Assembly (NCBI GenBank): GCA_963675135.1
Contig: OY776132.1
Location: forward strand, 1,736,001 to 1,800,000
Direction of reading: 5' to 3'
Length of the DNA: 64,000 nucleotides
DNA from: Galeopsis tetrahit
Lineage: Eukaryota > Streptophyta > Magnoliopsida > Lamiales > Lamiaceae
Of the stretch, positions 11,405 through 22,998 are shown in pieces (the stretch's first letter is position 1; each line of letters opens with the position of its first letter). The notes under the pieces are model-generated. The model was not told the DNA's origin, made no database searches, and worked only from the letters and a program-made list of their open reading frames with translations. Position numbers and translations under genes: made by a program.

Positions 11405-14400
11405 TTATATGAATGTTAAAGAAAAATTAGATAGCTCATAAATTGCATCTTGGACCTGAAATTCATCTGATTCTCTTCGTCGGGACAATCCTGATAATCG
11501 TAAGCTGCTTAATAAGCTATATTCGTATGCTGCAATGTCAGTTTTAGTTGTTGTAGCAATGACTTTCTCCAAATCCAACTGTGACAATAGCCTTGGCTCC
11601 TGCCATTATAATCAAGATACTCTGATTAAATGAACACATGATCAAGATCCTCATGCAAAGTTTGATTGGACATATAAGCAATATTTAAGGGATAGCATCA
11701 TATTTGGACCCTAAAATTTACCTTAATTCATTTTTGGTCCACCTATTTTACTCCCACATTTGGTTGACGGGCTGAATCAACTATTTGAGGGTGTTAAATG
11801 TAATTAAAAGTTTTATACTTAAATATAATTACAAAAAATATATTTTACATTTATCACCCCTAAATAGTTGAGTCTGTCAGTCAACAAGCAATCAACTGAC
11901 GGCAGGAGCAGAAGTGAACTTGCATTACCAATAACATGACAGAAACTGGGCTGTCTATGTGCAAGTATAATAATGTATTTGACAGTAAAGGTGCAAGGTC
12001 TAAGATATTGGTTTGTTTAAGTGGACAACCCATCAGCAATTCAGCATCATCTAAAACTCCATGTATCAGTAGTGGCAGGGTGGCAGCACTTATCAATAGT
12101 ATTCATATCATATACTCCCTCCGTCCCGCCATAAGCTAGAGAGAGATAGAAAGAAGAAAAGGTAGAGAGAGGTAGGAATTACAAAAGGTAGAGAGAGATA
12201 GTGAATTCTGTCATTTAATGCAATGAGAAGCATATGATGGGACATCCAAAATAGGTAAGTGGGAAGCTTAATATAGCGGGACGGAGGGAGTATATTTTTG
12301 GCAAGGCAATGAAGATATATATTTACATAAAAGAAAGAAATATTAACCTGAGATGAATTTACAGTTTTCTCATCACTGAGCAGTTCTCTAATTGGAAAAT
12401 AGGCAGCCTTTTTGCAGAGTTCGAGAAGATCTGAACCAGTGTATCTATCACAAAGACCAGCAATGCGGTCATAGTCAATACCGTCTTCAACCTTCTCATC
12501 CTTTAATATTACCTTCAATATAGCCGCTCTCTCCTTACGATCGGGTAATCCAATTTCAAATGCCTGTGGAAGACGTCTCAGAATTGCTTCATCAAGTTCT
12601 GATGGACGATTAGTAGCAGCAAGTACCATCACCCGAGCATTCTCTGCATGAAGAAAATCATGCCGCTTCAACCATAAAATATCCTTAAGTACAACACCAA
12701 AAGACATTTGACCACAATGCCCCCCTAAAACTGATGTATGCAGAGAAAAACTATCCTCGGTAGAATAAAATGGCATCAAGAGAGTTTAACATAGAGCATT
12801 AATATTATCATGAAGAGACTGTAACTGAGAACGTACGGTCAGTTGAGAAGCCATCCCACAAAGCCATAAATTCAGTCTTCATGTTACTTAATGCTTCGTG
12901 ATCTGTAGTCTTGCGTTGGCCCAAGAAACTGTCCACTTCATCAATGAAAATAATAGATGGTTGAAGTTTGTTCGCCAAGGTGAACACAGCAGTCACTGCA
13001 GGAGAAATTAGATTCAATAAATCACTAAAAAACATCATAAAGTACGCTTCCATCATTAACAGTTCTGATGCTAATATAGATATTATTCCCTAATTGGAAA
13101 ACAAGATAGCCCTTCTTCTAATTTTTCTTCAGACAGCACGGCTCTGGGAATTACATTTGAATAACATTTGGTCTCATTAGATAATTATATAAATAATAAC
13201 TTGAGTCACAAAGATGAAACACAAAATGTTGCAAAAACTTTTCATCTCAGAATTAAAAGAAACCAGATACACACCTAGTTTCTGAGCATCCCCAAACCAT
13301 TTACTCATCAGGTTGGATATTCTCACATTAATAAAAACAGCTCCCGACTGTTTTGCAATTGCTTTGGCAAGCATTGTCTTCCCTGTGCCAGGTGGACCAT
13401 ACAGCAAAACCCCTTTTTGGGGGCTAAGAAGTTTCCCCCGAGAAAAAAGGTCAGGCCTTCGTAGTGGAAGAATAACTAATTCATATAATGCTTGCTTAAT
13501 GGGTTCCAGTCCTCCAATAGATTCAAATGTCACATCAATATCATCAGGGTTGACGACATCACAGGCTATAACATCCTAAAAACAATTGAAACAGATCATA
13601 GTAAGCACAACTTATATGATAAATAAATGGTAAGCAACCTCGGCGTTCAACTCTAAATATGAAACCAAGTAACTCAAATGCATTTCAATTGGCAGATTTC
13701 TTTTTACTTACTCATTTTGAGAATTACTTTAACTATGCATAGAGATAGCACATTTGCCACCTCTATTTGATAACTGTAATCAAATGAATAAACCATATTT
13801 GCCTCTAGTTGACCATAATCATTTGAATAATTAACAACATAGAATTGCCAAATTCAACTTATCATAATGCATACTCAACCATCATTGCAGATGGCGCACA
13901 TTTTAATATGGCCCTGTGGTTTATCTAAATCATTTTATGGTATTAGCTTAAATAGTTTTAGCAACATACTGATGTGGATAGAGGTCGGACGTCATCCCAT
14001 TTCTCAGAAAACGAGAGAAGGAAAATGATAGAGATCGGACGTGGAGGGCGGTGGGTATAGCTTAGTGTCTTAGCCAATACAATAGAACAACCAGTGATGA
14101 GAGATGGACATGTGTCACCTCTAACAGTTTGGTAGAAAGGTTATTAATAATTTAATAGTTATAGACTAAGTGGACAAACGTGGAGGTAACGATCTCCTAT
14201 TTTTTTCCAAAACGAGGGAATCGACAATTGAAAATGACCCCACTCTATCCAGTTGTAATCTTGTTTGTATCCTTGTCAAGTGTGGGGTTCCCTTTTTACT
14301 CTCATGCATTTACTTTACACACATAAACATATTTTCTTAAAGAACTTCTATTACTTGGCAGGCGTACGTGGAACTCAAGGTTGTGTGGCTCTGGAGAGCT

Positions 14401-14952
14401 ACAGCTTCACTTTTTTCCGGTGTTGGCATTTGAAATCCCTACCTTATTTCTTAACTTTCTAGGTTATTTGTATTAACACCCATCACTACGGTAGTTTGTG
14501 GGTAATTTCTTTCCAATAATAACATCACAAACTTTACAATTCAAACACACAAAAAACGATATACGGAGTACTATTTACCCAGACCTAACAAAATTTGCCA
14601 CATAACTTGTCATCGCCCTAAATAAGGAAAACACAAGCATCTAATCAAATTGAAGCCCCCAAGCATTCACCAACACAAACTATTCGTAAGAAAACAACAA
14701 AACAACAGAGCGAGACGGATTAAATAAAATCGTAACCTCATACGAATTGGTTTGAACGATGGGTCGCCCTAAACGCTTCGCCATTTCCTCCGTTTCCTTT
14801 CTTTGCTCTTGAGCTTTTTTCGAAGCGTCGCGGTTGGGGTCCAGCTGTTTAAGCCCCATGAACAGCACCAAACAGCTCAGAGCTGCACTTGCCGCGTAAA
14901 GAAACAGGTCTTGCACGAATTTCGTACCCGATGCACCGTTACTCATTTCCAC
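11405..14952 (-). CDS. ATAD1: Membrane-anchored AAA ATPase, ATAD1/Msp1 type
   Basis: Five exons on the minus strand: 14737-14952, 13275-13575, 12837-12995, 12348-12643 and 11405-11599, joining to about 388 residues. Residues about 15-34 form one hydrophobic segment (LFLYAASAALSCLVLFMGL), as expected for an N-terminal mitochondrial outer-membrane or peroxisomal anchor. The single AAA module shows Walker A GPPGTGKT, a pore loop in LMSKWFGDAQKL, Walker B IIFIDEVDS, a sensor-1 region LAATNRP, and tandem arginines in AILRRLPQ. In yeast and animals this family pulls mislocalised tail-anchored proteins out of membranes; the plant role is inferred. Start 14952 is used; an in-frame ATG at 14946 is the alternative. 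The C-terminal 20 or so residues are uncertain: a possible donor (CAG/GTCCAA) occurs in the last exon. A Stowaway-like MITE sits in the last intron. Confidence 0.92.
12115..12290. mobile_element. Stowaway-like MITE in last intron of the ATAD1-like gene
   Basis: Perfect 15-base terminal inverted repeats, CTCCCTCCGTCCCGC at the left and GCGGGACGGAGGGAG at the right, are flanked by TA on both sides. The length is 176 bp and there is no coding capacity. Ends and TA duplication fit Stowaway elements of the Tc1/mariner group. The perfect ends suggest recent movement. Confidence 0.9.
13576..14736 (-). other. First intron of the ATAD1-like gene
   Basis: A 1.16 kb intron between the membrane-anchor exon and the AAA module. 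No coding sequence was recognised. Bases 13975-14060 contain GATCGGACGT and GGTCGGACGT words, suggesting old repeat sequence. Confidence 0.7.
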
Positions 14953-15955
14953 TGGATACTTTCGGTTTAATTTATGGAAATTCTAGGGTTTTTTCCTATT
15001 AGGGATTGGAATTTGGCGAGGGAAATTGCAGCTGAAGAAATCCCGAGGCGAGGGGCACGAGTCGCCTTTGATTTGATAATCAGGTGAATTTAACTGTCCC
15101 TTTCAAGCTTTAACGACGATAGTAAGATTGCCAGTTTGTTAGTTTATTGATGGGCCGAATACAAATGGGCTTTCTTAATTTGTAATGTGAATGGGCCAGG
15201 CCAGTTAATAAATACTACTTTATACGTTCCGATGAAAGCTACACGTTAATTTATAAGTACATGTATTAAAAGTGATATAATTAAAAGGGATGGAAGAATA
15301 TAATGAAATATGAAAAAGTAAATTTACCAATAAAAAAAAAAGGGTGGTTACTTTTTATTGGGAAAGACGAAAAAAAATTAGGTAGTTTTCTAGGGACTAG
15401 GATGGAGGGAGGAGTATGTATTTGCCTCTATTTTTTTTTTTTAATGTGTTCACCCCTAGGTTGTTCACCTCCAAGAGTTGAGTCTTCCTCGTAACCCTTT
15501 CTCCCTCTGCCTCCTCTCTCAACCCGTTGTCGCATCGCATGCATGGTGCTGTCGAGGATGCACCATATCTGGTTTAAATCTTCTATCTTATTTTTATCAT
15601 TGGCCTTGATATGTTTCTGAAAAAAGCTGAAGATGATTTTTGTCTCGATACGTTTTTAAAAATAAAAAGTAAAAAATGATATTTTCCTCGATTTGTTTTC
15701 TAAAAATTTTTGTCCCTTTCTCAGTAGTTTCTACAGAAAACTAGTTTTTTTTTTTCTGTAATAGATCGTCTTCAATCGTTTCTGAGTATTTTTTTTTTGT
15801 TGGTGACTCCGTGGCAACTCGGATGTAGGGAGTGAATGTATAAATTAATGTTGATTGAGTTATATTTTGTGTAAATTAATAAAAAGATAATATTCATTTG
15901 ATTCCCTTTTTAAACTTTATGTTTGAGAGAAGACCGAGATTTTAAGTAAGGAGTA
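14953..15955. other. Spacer and upstream region of the ATAD1-like gene
   Basis: Bases 14953-15110 are the likely promoter and leader of the minus-strand ATPase gene. The rest is AT-rich with T and A tracts. An ORF-like stretch at 15303-15494 is low complexity and was not accepted as a gene. Confidence 0.5.
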
Positions 15956-16238
15956 CTCCCTCCATCCCACAGGAATTTGCACACTTTCTATATATGGATG
16001 TCCCATACCAATTTGCACACTCCATAAAAGGAAATATCTTCACAACCCTCACCCTTGAAATATACTCATATTTACTCATATGCCATTACGTTTTCACACT
16101 CAATCTACTTTTTACTTTACTTTATTCATAAAAGTTTACAAAACTACCCCTCAAAACATCAATCATTACACCTTTTCTTACACATTTCTTAAAATGTGTG
16201 CCATTACAAGTGTGCAAGTTCCTCCGGGACGGAGGGAG
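15956..16238. mobile_element. Stowaway-like MITE (family A)
   Basis: Starts CTCCCTCCATCCCACAGGAA and ends TCCGGGACGGAGGGAG, with TA at both flanks. It is 283 bp long. The interior, including GAATTTGCACACTTTC, matches in reverse complement the element at 19700-19961, so the two are copies of one family. Confidence 0.85.
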
Positions 16239-17016
16239 TAGTATTTTATGAAAAGTTGATAGTGGAAATTATAAGAAAAGTACATAAACGTGAGAGAGAA
16301 AAAGTAAAAAAAGTAAAAAGGTGAAGAGAAAAATGAAAAATAAATAACAATGAATGTAATTTGTATATAAAAGTGAAAATAGTTGTTAATAAACGTGCAA
16401 AATAGTTGGAGGGTGGGGTAGGGACATAAAAAGGGGATGGGGGTTAGGGCAGCAGTCAAATAAGACAGATATAGGTGTCATATGTGTTCTTGGTCCGGAC
16501 ACTACCGTGTAAGACTTCGATTTGGACATAAATTCTTCTTGTTCTTATTTAAAAAAATAAATAAATCAATGAGTAGTTTTAGGATTTAGTTTAGGGGAAA
16601 GTTTTGTGTGGATTGATTTTATACATGAGACCTCACTTTAATTTAAAAGGTACTCTGTATAGAATTACAAACTATTCACGTTTCATTTTATGGTTAAAAA
16701 CTAATTAAAAGCTAAATAGTGGACAATCCATTATAATATGTTTTGATAGAAAAAGAAGATAAGGGGATGGCTCCACGTGCTCTGATTCGTTGTTTGAGAT
16801 TCTGATTTAGAAGCACTAGCAAAGTGTTTCAAAAGTAAAGTTATCTTGACGAGTTGACGTAGGTCTGCCTCTGATCTAGACCGTTTTAGGTTAAATTAAG
16901 TCTCTATTGTTCGACTTAAAAATTCAAAATGAAACTTTATACATCTTCAAATTGATAGAACGTAGAGAGATTTTTTGATGGTCTTGTACTCATTGTGCCT
17001 AACATTGAATGTACTA
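16239..17016. other. Spacer between MITEs, no gene seen
   Basis: AT-rich sequence without a protein-like ORF or recognised repeat borders. The minus-strand ORF reaching back to 16178 crosses the MITE border and is low complexity. Confidence 0.5.
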
Positions 17017-17165
17017 CTCCCTCCCTACATGAAAACTATGCCTCTTTAGTTGATCATAAGTTTTAAGAAAAAGTAGATAAAGTAAAGATGTTATGGGGTT
17101 ATTTATTTTTAATGGACAGACAAATAAAGAAAATGATCGAGCATATTTTTCGTGGATGGAGAGAG
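17017..17165. mobile_element. Short Stowaway-like MITE
   Basis: Bounded by CTCCCTCCCTACATG at the left and CGTGGATGGAGAGAG at the right, with TA on both sides. It is 149 bp long. The ends are less perfect than in the other copies, so this is probably an older insertion. Confidence 0.65.
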
Positions 17166-17850
17166 TATTATTCAACTTATCAATATTCAAATTGCATTTG
17201 ATGAAACGTATCTTAAAAATTAGATTGTCATTTGTTCTAAAGGGGACAAGTGATATATTGTTGGTCAAGAAAGGAAGGAAGCGGAATCAAAACTGGAATT
17301 TGCTTAATTATTTGCGGCACAGGGAAACGGACCATATTCCCCTCTTATACAAAAAAGTACTCAACCTATTATTATCACAAAATAAGTATCAAAATTATCT
17401 TAAAGTAAAGATAAATACCAAAATATAAAAATAGTAGCAACAAATATTAGCATAATGAATTAATTCACACACAAAACATTATTGAAGTCGCCCGAATTGT
17501 ATGATGATATTATAAAAATCTAGAAATTCAATGAGAAAATATTGTTCGAATTCGTTAAAAACTTAAGCAAACAAAGTGTTTATTAGGAGGTAGTTTGTTT
17601 CTAGTTTACAAAATACAAAGATTTTACTTTCAAGATCCTAGTACATGTTTATACGTATTCACAAAAAAAACGTTTATTTTTCCTTTTTTTTTTTTTTAAT
17701 ATCTCATCTCTAGGTTATTTACTTTAATTATACTCTTTATTCATAAAAAAATAACATTCCTTAAAATTTGTGCAAAAAAAAAGAGTATGCTATTCGTGGA
17801 CATGGACGAAATGAGCAGTATTATTTAAGCTAGATTTCAAAATCTACCAA
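17166..17850. other. AT-rich spacer
   Basis: No gene was recognised. A 111-codon ORF spanning 17093-17428 starts inside the neighbouring MITE and has lysine/isoleucine-rich, low-complexity content, so it was not called. Confidence 0.5.
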
Positions 17851-17859
17851 AATTCAAAA

Positions 17860-19062
17860 GGGCTTTTCTACTGTGAGACAGGGGGTTCGCCCTGTTTTAT
17901 AAAAGGCGTCTAATGAAAAATTGACACGTCAACTTACTTTATCATGGCGATCACCCATCGCCATTGAATAAAATATTTAAATTTTATTAAAAACATATAT
18001 AAAATTACCAAATTATCCTTTCTTTAAAAATACAAAACTAACTATATTCTATTTTTTTATAATTTAATAATATTAATCATTCCATCACAAAATTTCCCAG
18101 TAATCTTCCCCTTCTCCACGAGTACACGATATTCTTTTCTTCATCATCAAAGCATCTCTACAATGGCACCAAATACTAGTTTGATTGCCAGCAAGGGGTT
18201 CGAAATCTGATGAGAACGACGTCGGTCAACGGTCCTGATGGTTACATCGCCGCTATCAAGGCGACGCAGATCGACAACTAATTAATTTTAATAGCTAATT
18301 AATTTAAAAGAGAGAAAGAACAGGATCCATTCCACGAGCCTGTAAGCGAAAGATAGAATTGAAAATAAAAGCTGAGAGAGAGCCAAGGGCGTGGCCCTTA
18401 TAAACGAAGAGAGTGGCATCACATTTTGACAAGAGTGAAAATAATCAGTGAATCAATCTATCTACCACAAAAATACTATTAAAACATCTTAAACCCCCAC
18501 CCCTGCCCATTACACCTGGTTTCTGTCTTTCAAAAAATTGATAAAAAGTTTCTTGATTTTGAGTAAAAAAGAAGCAAATCCATAAGGTCAGCTTTTATTT
18601 CAACTTTTATTTCAACTGATGATTTGCAGGGAATGGGCGTGGGGATAGGGACGACGTTCCGGCCTTCCGGGTAGTTGGGGACTTGGGGTGGGGAAGATGA
18701 ACTAGTTAGGTTAAGAGGTTAATTTGAGTTTAGTGATTTTAATTCGATTAATTTTGTAATAGTAGTATTTGAGTATTATTGGTATTTATTTTAATTATAT
18801 GAATATAAGTATATTTCTGTTATTTTATACTATATATTATAAAAAAAATTAAATTAAAAGGATATTTTTGTCATTATATATGTATTAATATAATTTAATA
18901 GTAGGGCGACATAGTGCAATTGCATATTGCGTAGAGCAAACGCACTAATGCGAAGTGCAATCATCTAAAATAAATTTCATACGTCAGATCAACAATCCAA
19001 TGGTATTTAAAGTACCGCCTTTTATAAGACAGGGCGAAGACTGTCTTTTCGTAGAAAGACCC
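17860..19062. mobile_element. Non-autonomous Mutator-like element (possible Pack-MULE)
   Basis: A 1203 bp element flanked by a perfect 9-base direct repeat AATTCAAAA (17851-17859 and 19063-19071). The terminal inverted repeats are about 55 bp and imperfect: the left begins GGGCTTTTCTACTGTGAGAC and the right, reverse-complemented, begins GGGTCTTTCTACGAAAAGAC. Both then share TTCGCCCTGT and TTATAAAAGGCG. A 9-base duplication with long inverted repeats starting with G is typical of the Mutator superfamily. No transposase is encoded. Two GC-richer interior patches (about 18165-18285 and 18620-18700) differ from the AT-rich surroundings and could be captured host sequence; their source was not recognised. 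Confidence 0.88.
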
Positions 19063-19078
19063 AATTCAAAAATATATA

Positions 19079-19304
19079 CTCCCTTCGTCCATAAAAAATA
19101 GTCTCATTTGCCTTATATTATTTGTCCACCAAATGTAGTCCCATACACTTTATGGAAACTATCACCCTTCAACCATCACTTAATTACTCAATTTACCATC
19201 AACTTTATTCACAAACAATAACTTTATTCACAATGAATCCCACAATACCCTTACTTTATCTACTTTATTTATATTTTTCTTAAAACTTTGGTGGATGGAA
19301 GGAG
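19079..19304. mobile_element. Stowaway-like MITE beside the Mutator-like element
   Basis: Left end CTCCCTTCGTCCATAAAAAA, right end GTGGATGGAAGGAG, flanked by TA. It is 226 bp long and sits 16 bp beyond the Mutator-like terminus. No coding content. Confidence 0.75.
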
Positions 19305-19699
19305 TACTTCATTCGTCCACATTCTATGTGTTTGTTTTCTTTTTTGAGTTGACCACATAAAGTGTGTATATTTTATTTAAAATAATTATATATCATTTAC
19401 TTTATTTCATCTCCACTTTATTTATTTTATTCTCTATTATATACTTTATTTATAAATATTGTCTTACTTCATATATTATATTACTACATTATTATAATAT
19501 TGTCACTAAAAAGTCAAATGTGTATTACTATAAGTTAAAAGACATTTTGTACACTTAATTTTTAATATGGAGTAATACACTTTTCACCGGTAGTAATATT
19601 TTAATTTTGTAAATAACAATATATTGGTGATATAATAACCCACCTCTCATTTATTTACTTTATACATAAAAAATTACAAAATTATTTATCAAAAATCTA
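19305..19699. other. AT-rich spacer with a further degenerate MITE-like stretch
   Basis: Bases 19318-19570 show a CATTCGTCCACATTCTATGTG start and diffuse AT-rich content resembling an eroded MITE. The right border is unclear. No gene. Confidence 0.35.
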
Positions 19700-19961
19700 C
19701 TCCCTCCGTCTCAGAGGAATTTGCACCCTTGGACGGCACACATATTAAGAAATGTGTAAGAAAAGGTGTAATGAGTGATGTTTTGAGGGGTAATTTTGTA
19801 AACTTTTATGAATAAAGTAAAGTAAAAAGTAGATTGAGTGTGGAAAAGTAATGACATATGAGTATATTTTAAGAGTGAGGGTTATGAAGATATTTCGTTT
19901 TATGGAGTATGCAAATTGATATAGAACTGGAAAGTGTGCAAATTCCTGTGGGACGGGAGAG
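19700..19961. mobile_element. Stowaway-like MITE (family A, opposite orientation)
   Basis: Starts CTCCCTCCGTCTCAGAGGAA and ends CCTGTGGGACGGGAGAG, with TA at both flanks; 262 bp. Its interior is the reverse complement of the element at 15956-16238, including GGTGTAATGAGTGATGTTTT. It ends 276 bp before the start of the lyase gene, so it may lie in or near that gene's promoter. Confidence 0.82.
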
Positions 19962-20237
19962 TATTTATTATTACACTTTCTTATTTCGAATAATAATAAA
20001 ATTCAATTATAAAGTAATATTAGTCTCACATAACGACAAAATATCTCTTCTGGCACGCTCTCACCCAAGGTAGGTAGTTTCATATTTCATGGGAATTCTC
20101 ACTTTACAAGCCTTCGCAGAAAAAACTATATTACGCTACAAAATCTTCACAACTTCATGCTGAAATCACTCTCTCTTCCGTAATTCGTATACAAATCCCT
20201 CACTTTTTCTACTTCTGTTTCCGTTTCCAATTTCTCA

Positions 20238-22998
20238 ATGACATCAATCGACGGCAACACCCTTGTCGCCATGTGCCTAGCACGCGCCGGCGTCGACAAG
20301 ATGTTCGGCGTCGTCGGAATTCCGGTAACTTCCCTCGCCACACGCGCCGTCGCCCTCGGTGTCCGATTCATCGCCTTCCACAACGAGCAATCCGCCGGAT
20401 ACGCCGCCTCCGCCTACGGCTACCTCACCGGCCGCCCCGGTGTACTCCTCACCGTCTCCGGCCCCGGATGCGTCCACGGCCTCGCCGGATTATCCAACGC
20501 CGGAGCCAACGCCTGGCCTATGGTGATGATCTCCGGCGCCTCCGATCAGAGCCTCACTGGCCGCGGCGACTTCCAGGAGCTAGATCAAATCGCTGCCGTG
20601 AAACCCTTCTCAAAATTCTCCGCTAAAGCTACTGATATAACCAAAATTCCCGATTCGGTTTTCAGTGTAATCGATTGGGCTGTTGCGGGTCGACCCGGTG
20701 GGACCTATTTGGACCTACCGACTGATGTTCTTCATCAAACTGTCGATGAATCGCAAGCGGAGAAGTTAATTACAGAAGCCCTAAATCGTAGAAACAAGGA
20801 TTTGATTAAAAAGCCCTTAATTAATTCTACGAAAATTCAGAAGGCTGTGGAGTTGTTAAGAACAGCGGCGAGGCCTTTGATTGTGTTTGGGAAAGGGGCA
20901 GCTTATGCTAAAGCTGAAAATGAGTTAACCAAATTAGTAGAAACCACAGGAATCCCATTCTTACCGACGCCAATGGGTAAAGGGTTAGTCTCCGATACAC
21001 ATGAACTCGCAGCTACAGCTGCGAGATCACTCGCAATTGGGAAATGTGATGTAGCATTGGTTGTTGGTGCACGGCTGAACTGGCTATTGCATTTCGGGGA
21101 GCCACCGAAGTGGTCGGAGAATGTGAAATTCATACTCGTTGATGTGTCTGAAGAGGAAATTGAGCTGAGAAAGCCATGTTTAGGGATAGTGGGAGATGCA
21201 AAGGAAGTGATTGGGTTGCTGCATAAGGAGATTAAGGATGATCCCTTTTGTTTGGGGAAGACTCATCCTTGGGTTGAGGCAATCAAGAATAAGGCGAAGG
21301 ATAACGTGGCGAAAATGGAGCTGCAGTTGTCGAAGGATGTGGTGCCGTTTAATTTCTTGACACCAATGAGGATTATTAGGGATGCGATTTTGGGTGTGGG
21401 AAGTCCGGCACCTGTAGTGGTTTCGGAGGGGGCTAACACTATGGATGTGGGGCGGGCAGTGCTCGTGCAGACAGAACCGAGGACTAGGTTGGATGCAGGG
21501 ACGTGGGGGACGATGGGGGTTGGTCTTGGTTATTGCATTGCAGCTGCAGTTGCTTCGCCTGATCGGTTAGTGGTGGCTGTTGAAGGGGACTCTGGGTTCG
21601 GGTTCAGTGCTATGGAAGTTGAGGTATGATTTTCTTGCTCTTTGGGAATGGATTCATGTTGCAAATTTGTGTTGTTTTAGTTGATGCATTACTGGATTAT
21701 CTTGATGATATGAGATTATATATAATTGAGTAACTATCACCTCTTGCAGTGCTTTTGTTTCGGTATACAGCAAGTCGATAGACTGTGAATAGAAATCCAG
21801 TTCTTATACTGAATTTAGTTTGGAGTTTTGGCTACTTTAGTATAATAATCGTGTTTCTCTGTTACCAATTGGAGTGTTGATGAATATTAGGCAAATTTTC
21901 CATTATTTTCGCAGATTGTTAGATAATAACATTACGTATTACATAGGTTCATAGTATGGTCTAGGAAGAAGGTACATGTCCGTCTCTTAGAGGGTGTTTG
22001 GCTCAGCTTATAAGCTACTTAAAACAGCTTATAAGTTGTTTAAGAGCTTATAAGCTGTGTAAATGTGTTTGGCAATTTTTTTTTTTAAACATCTTATAAA
22101 GATCTCCATTATTGCCATTACCAACCATTGATTGCTCAGAATGATAGCAAACATGTAGGCTGTGGCTATATTTACCCCTTTTTAATCTTCGAGCTGTGGC
22201 TATATTTACCCCTTTTTAATCTTCGAGCTGTGGCTATATTTACCCCTTTTTAATCTTCGATAATGTAAACCTGTTAGAAAGGCGCCATTTGATACCACTA
22301 AAATATGGTTTCCAAGTTATTATGATCGCTCAACGTTAATGCACCTAAGACATGGCGTTAAGTCCAATTGTTAAAGGAAAATTTTGTCATTTCATTAAGC
22401 GTGACGCTTATGGTACTGTAAATTGTTAATATTTCTGAATTTATTATCTTTTGGATGGCTCAAGATTGCATCTATCATGAACTCATTTAGGAAGTGCACA
22501 GAATATGAAAAAGTAAAAGGGTGTTTTTAATCTCCCACATGATTTATAACAACTTACTACAGTACATTTTTCTTCTTGAATTTACATTGATCTTTACATG
22601 CCCCTGTTTTGATTCGCTATGCTTCAAAATTTATGTGATTAGACTAACTCATGGGCCACACATGTTTTCATCTGCTTTTTCAGACACTGGTTCGATATCA
22701 GTTGCCTGTGGTAGTCATAGTCTTCAACAATGGGGGAGTTTACGGTGGTGATAGGAGAAACCCAGAGGAAATCACGGGGCCATACAAGGACGATCCTGCC
22801 CCTACATCATTCGTCCCTGGTGCAGCATATCACCTCCTCCTTGAAGCTTTCGGGGGAAAGGGCTATGTTGCTGCTACTCCTGATGAGCTAAAATCTGCAC
22901 TCGACAAATCTTTTTCTGCCCGTAAGCCAACTGTGATAAACGTCACGATTGATCCTTATGCTGGTGCAGAGAGCGGCAGAATGCAGCACAAAAATTGA
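20238..22998 (+). CDS. HACL: 2-hydroxyacyl-CoA lyase / oxalyl-CoA decarboxylase (ThDP enzyme)
   Basis: Two exons, 20238-21623 and 22684-22998, joined in frame, give 566 residues; plant homologues are about 570. The thiamine diphosphate family is shown by the catalytic glutamate in FHNEQSAGYAASAYGYL (Glu about 50) and the cofactor site starting GDSGFGFSAMEVE (about 450) and ending in VFNN (about 477-478). The single intron interrupts that cofactor site. Residues about 190-330 form the central domain. The family cleaves 2-hydroxyacyl-CoA or decarboxylates oxalyl-CoA; the Arabidopsis relative is described as an oxalyl-CoA decarboxylase in oxalate breakdown, so that role is likely here. The C-terminus ends QHKN, not a classical SKL-type peroxisome signal. 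Exon 1 is strikingly GC-rich at its 5' end. No defect seen. Confidence 0.95.
21624..22683 (+). other. Intron of the lyase gene, with tandem repeat and MITE-like end
   Basis: A 1060 bp intron. Near 22007-22070 a GGGTGTTTGGC end followed by repeated CTTATAAG words resembles one end of a Tourist- or hAT-type MITE; the other end is not clear. A three-copy tandem repeat lies at 22159-22260. Confidence 0.7.
22159..22260. repeat. Three perfect or near-perfect 34-bp tandem copies
   Basis: The unit begins GCTGTGGCTATATTTACCCC and ends TTAATCTTCGA. Copies start at 22159, 22193 and 22227. It lies inside the lyase intron, so copy number could vary without changing the protein. Confidence 0.95.

Noticed and set aside
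17093..17428. 111-codon ORF
   Set aside because: Begins inside a MITE and is low-complexity Lys/Leu/Ile-rich sequence.
20273..20626. Arginine-rich ORF overlapping the lyase
   Set aside because: A frame shadow of the GC-rich lyase exon, with low-complexity Arg/Pro content.
20238..21629. Complete single-exon lyase of 463 codons
   Set aside because: The last codons are an intron read-through; GAG/GTATGA is a donor and 22684-22998 supplies the missing C-terminal part of the cofactor site.
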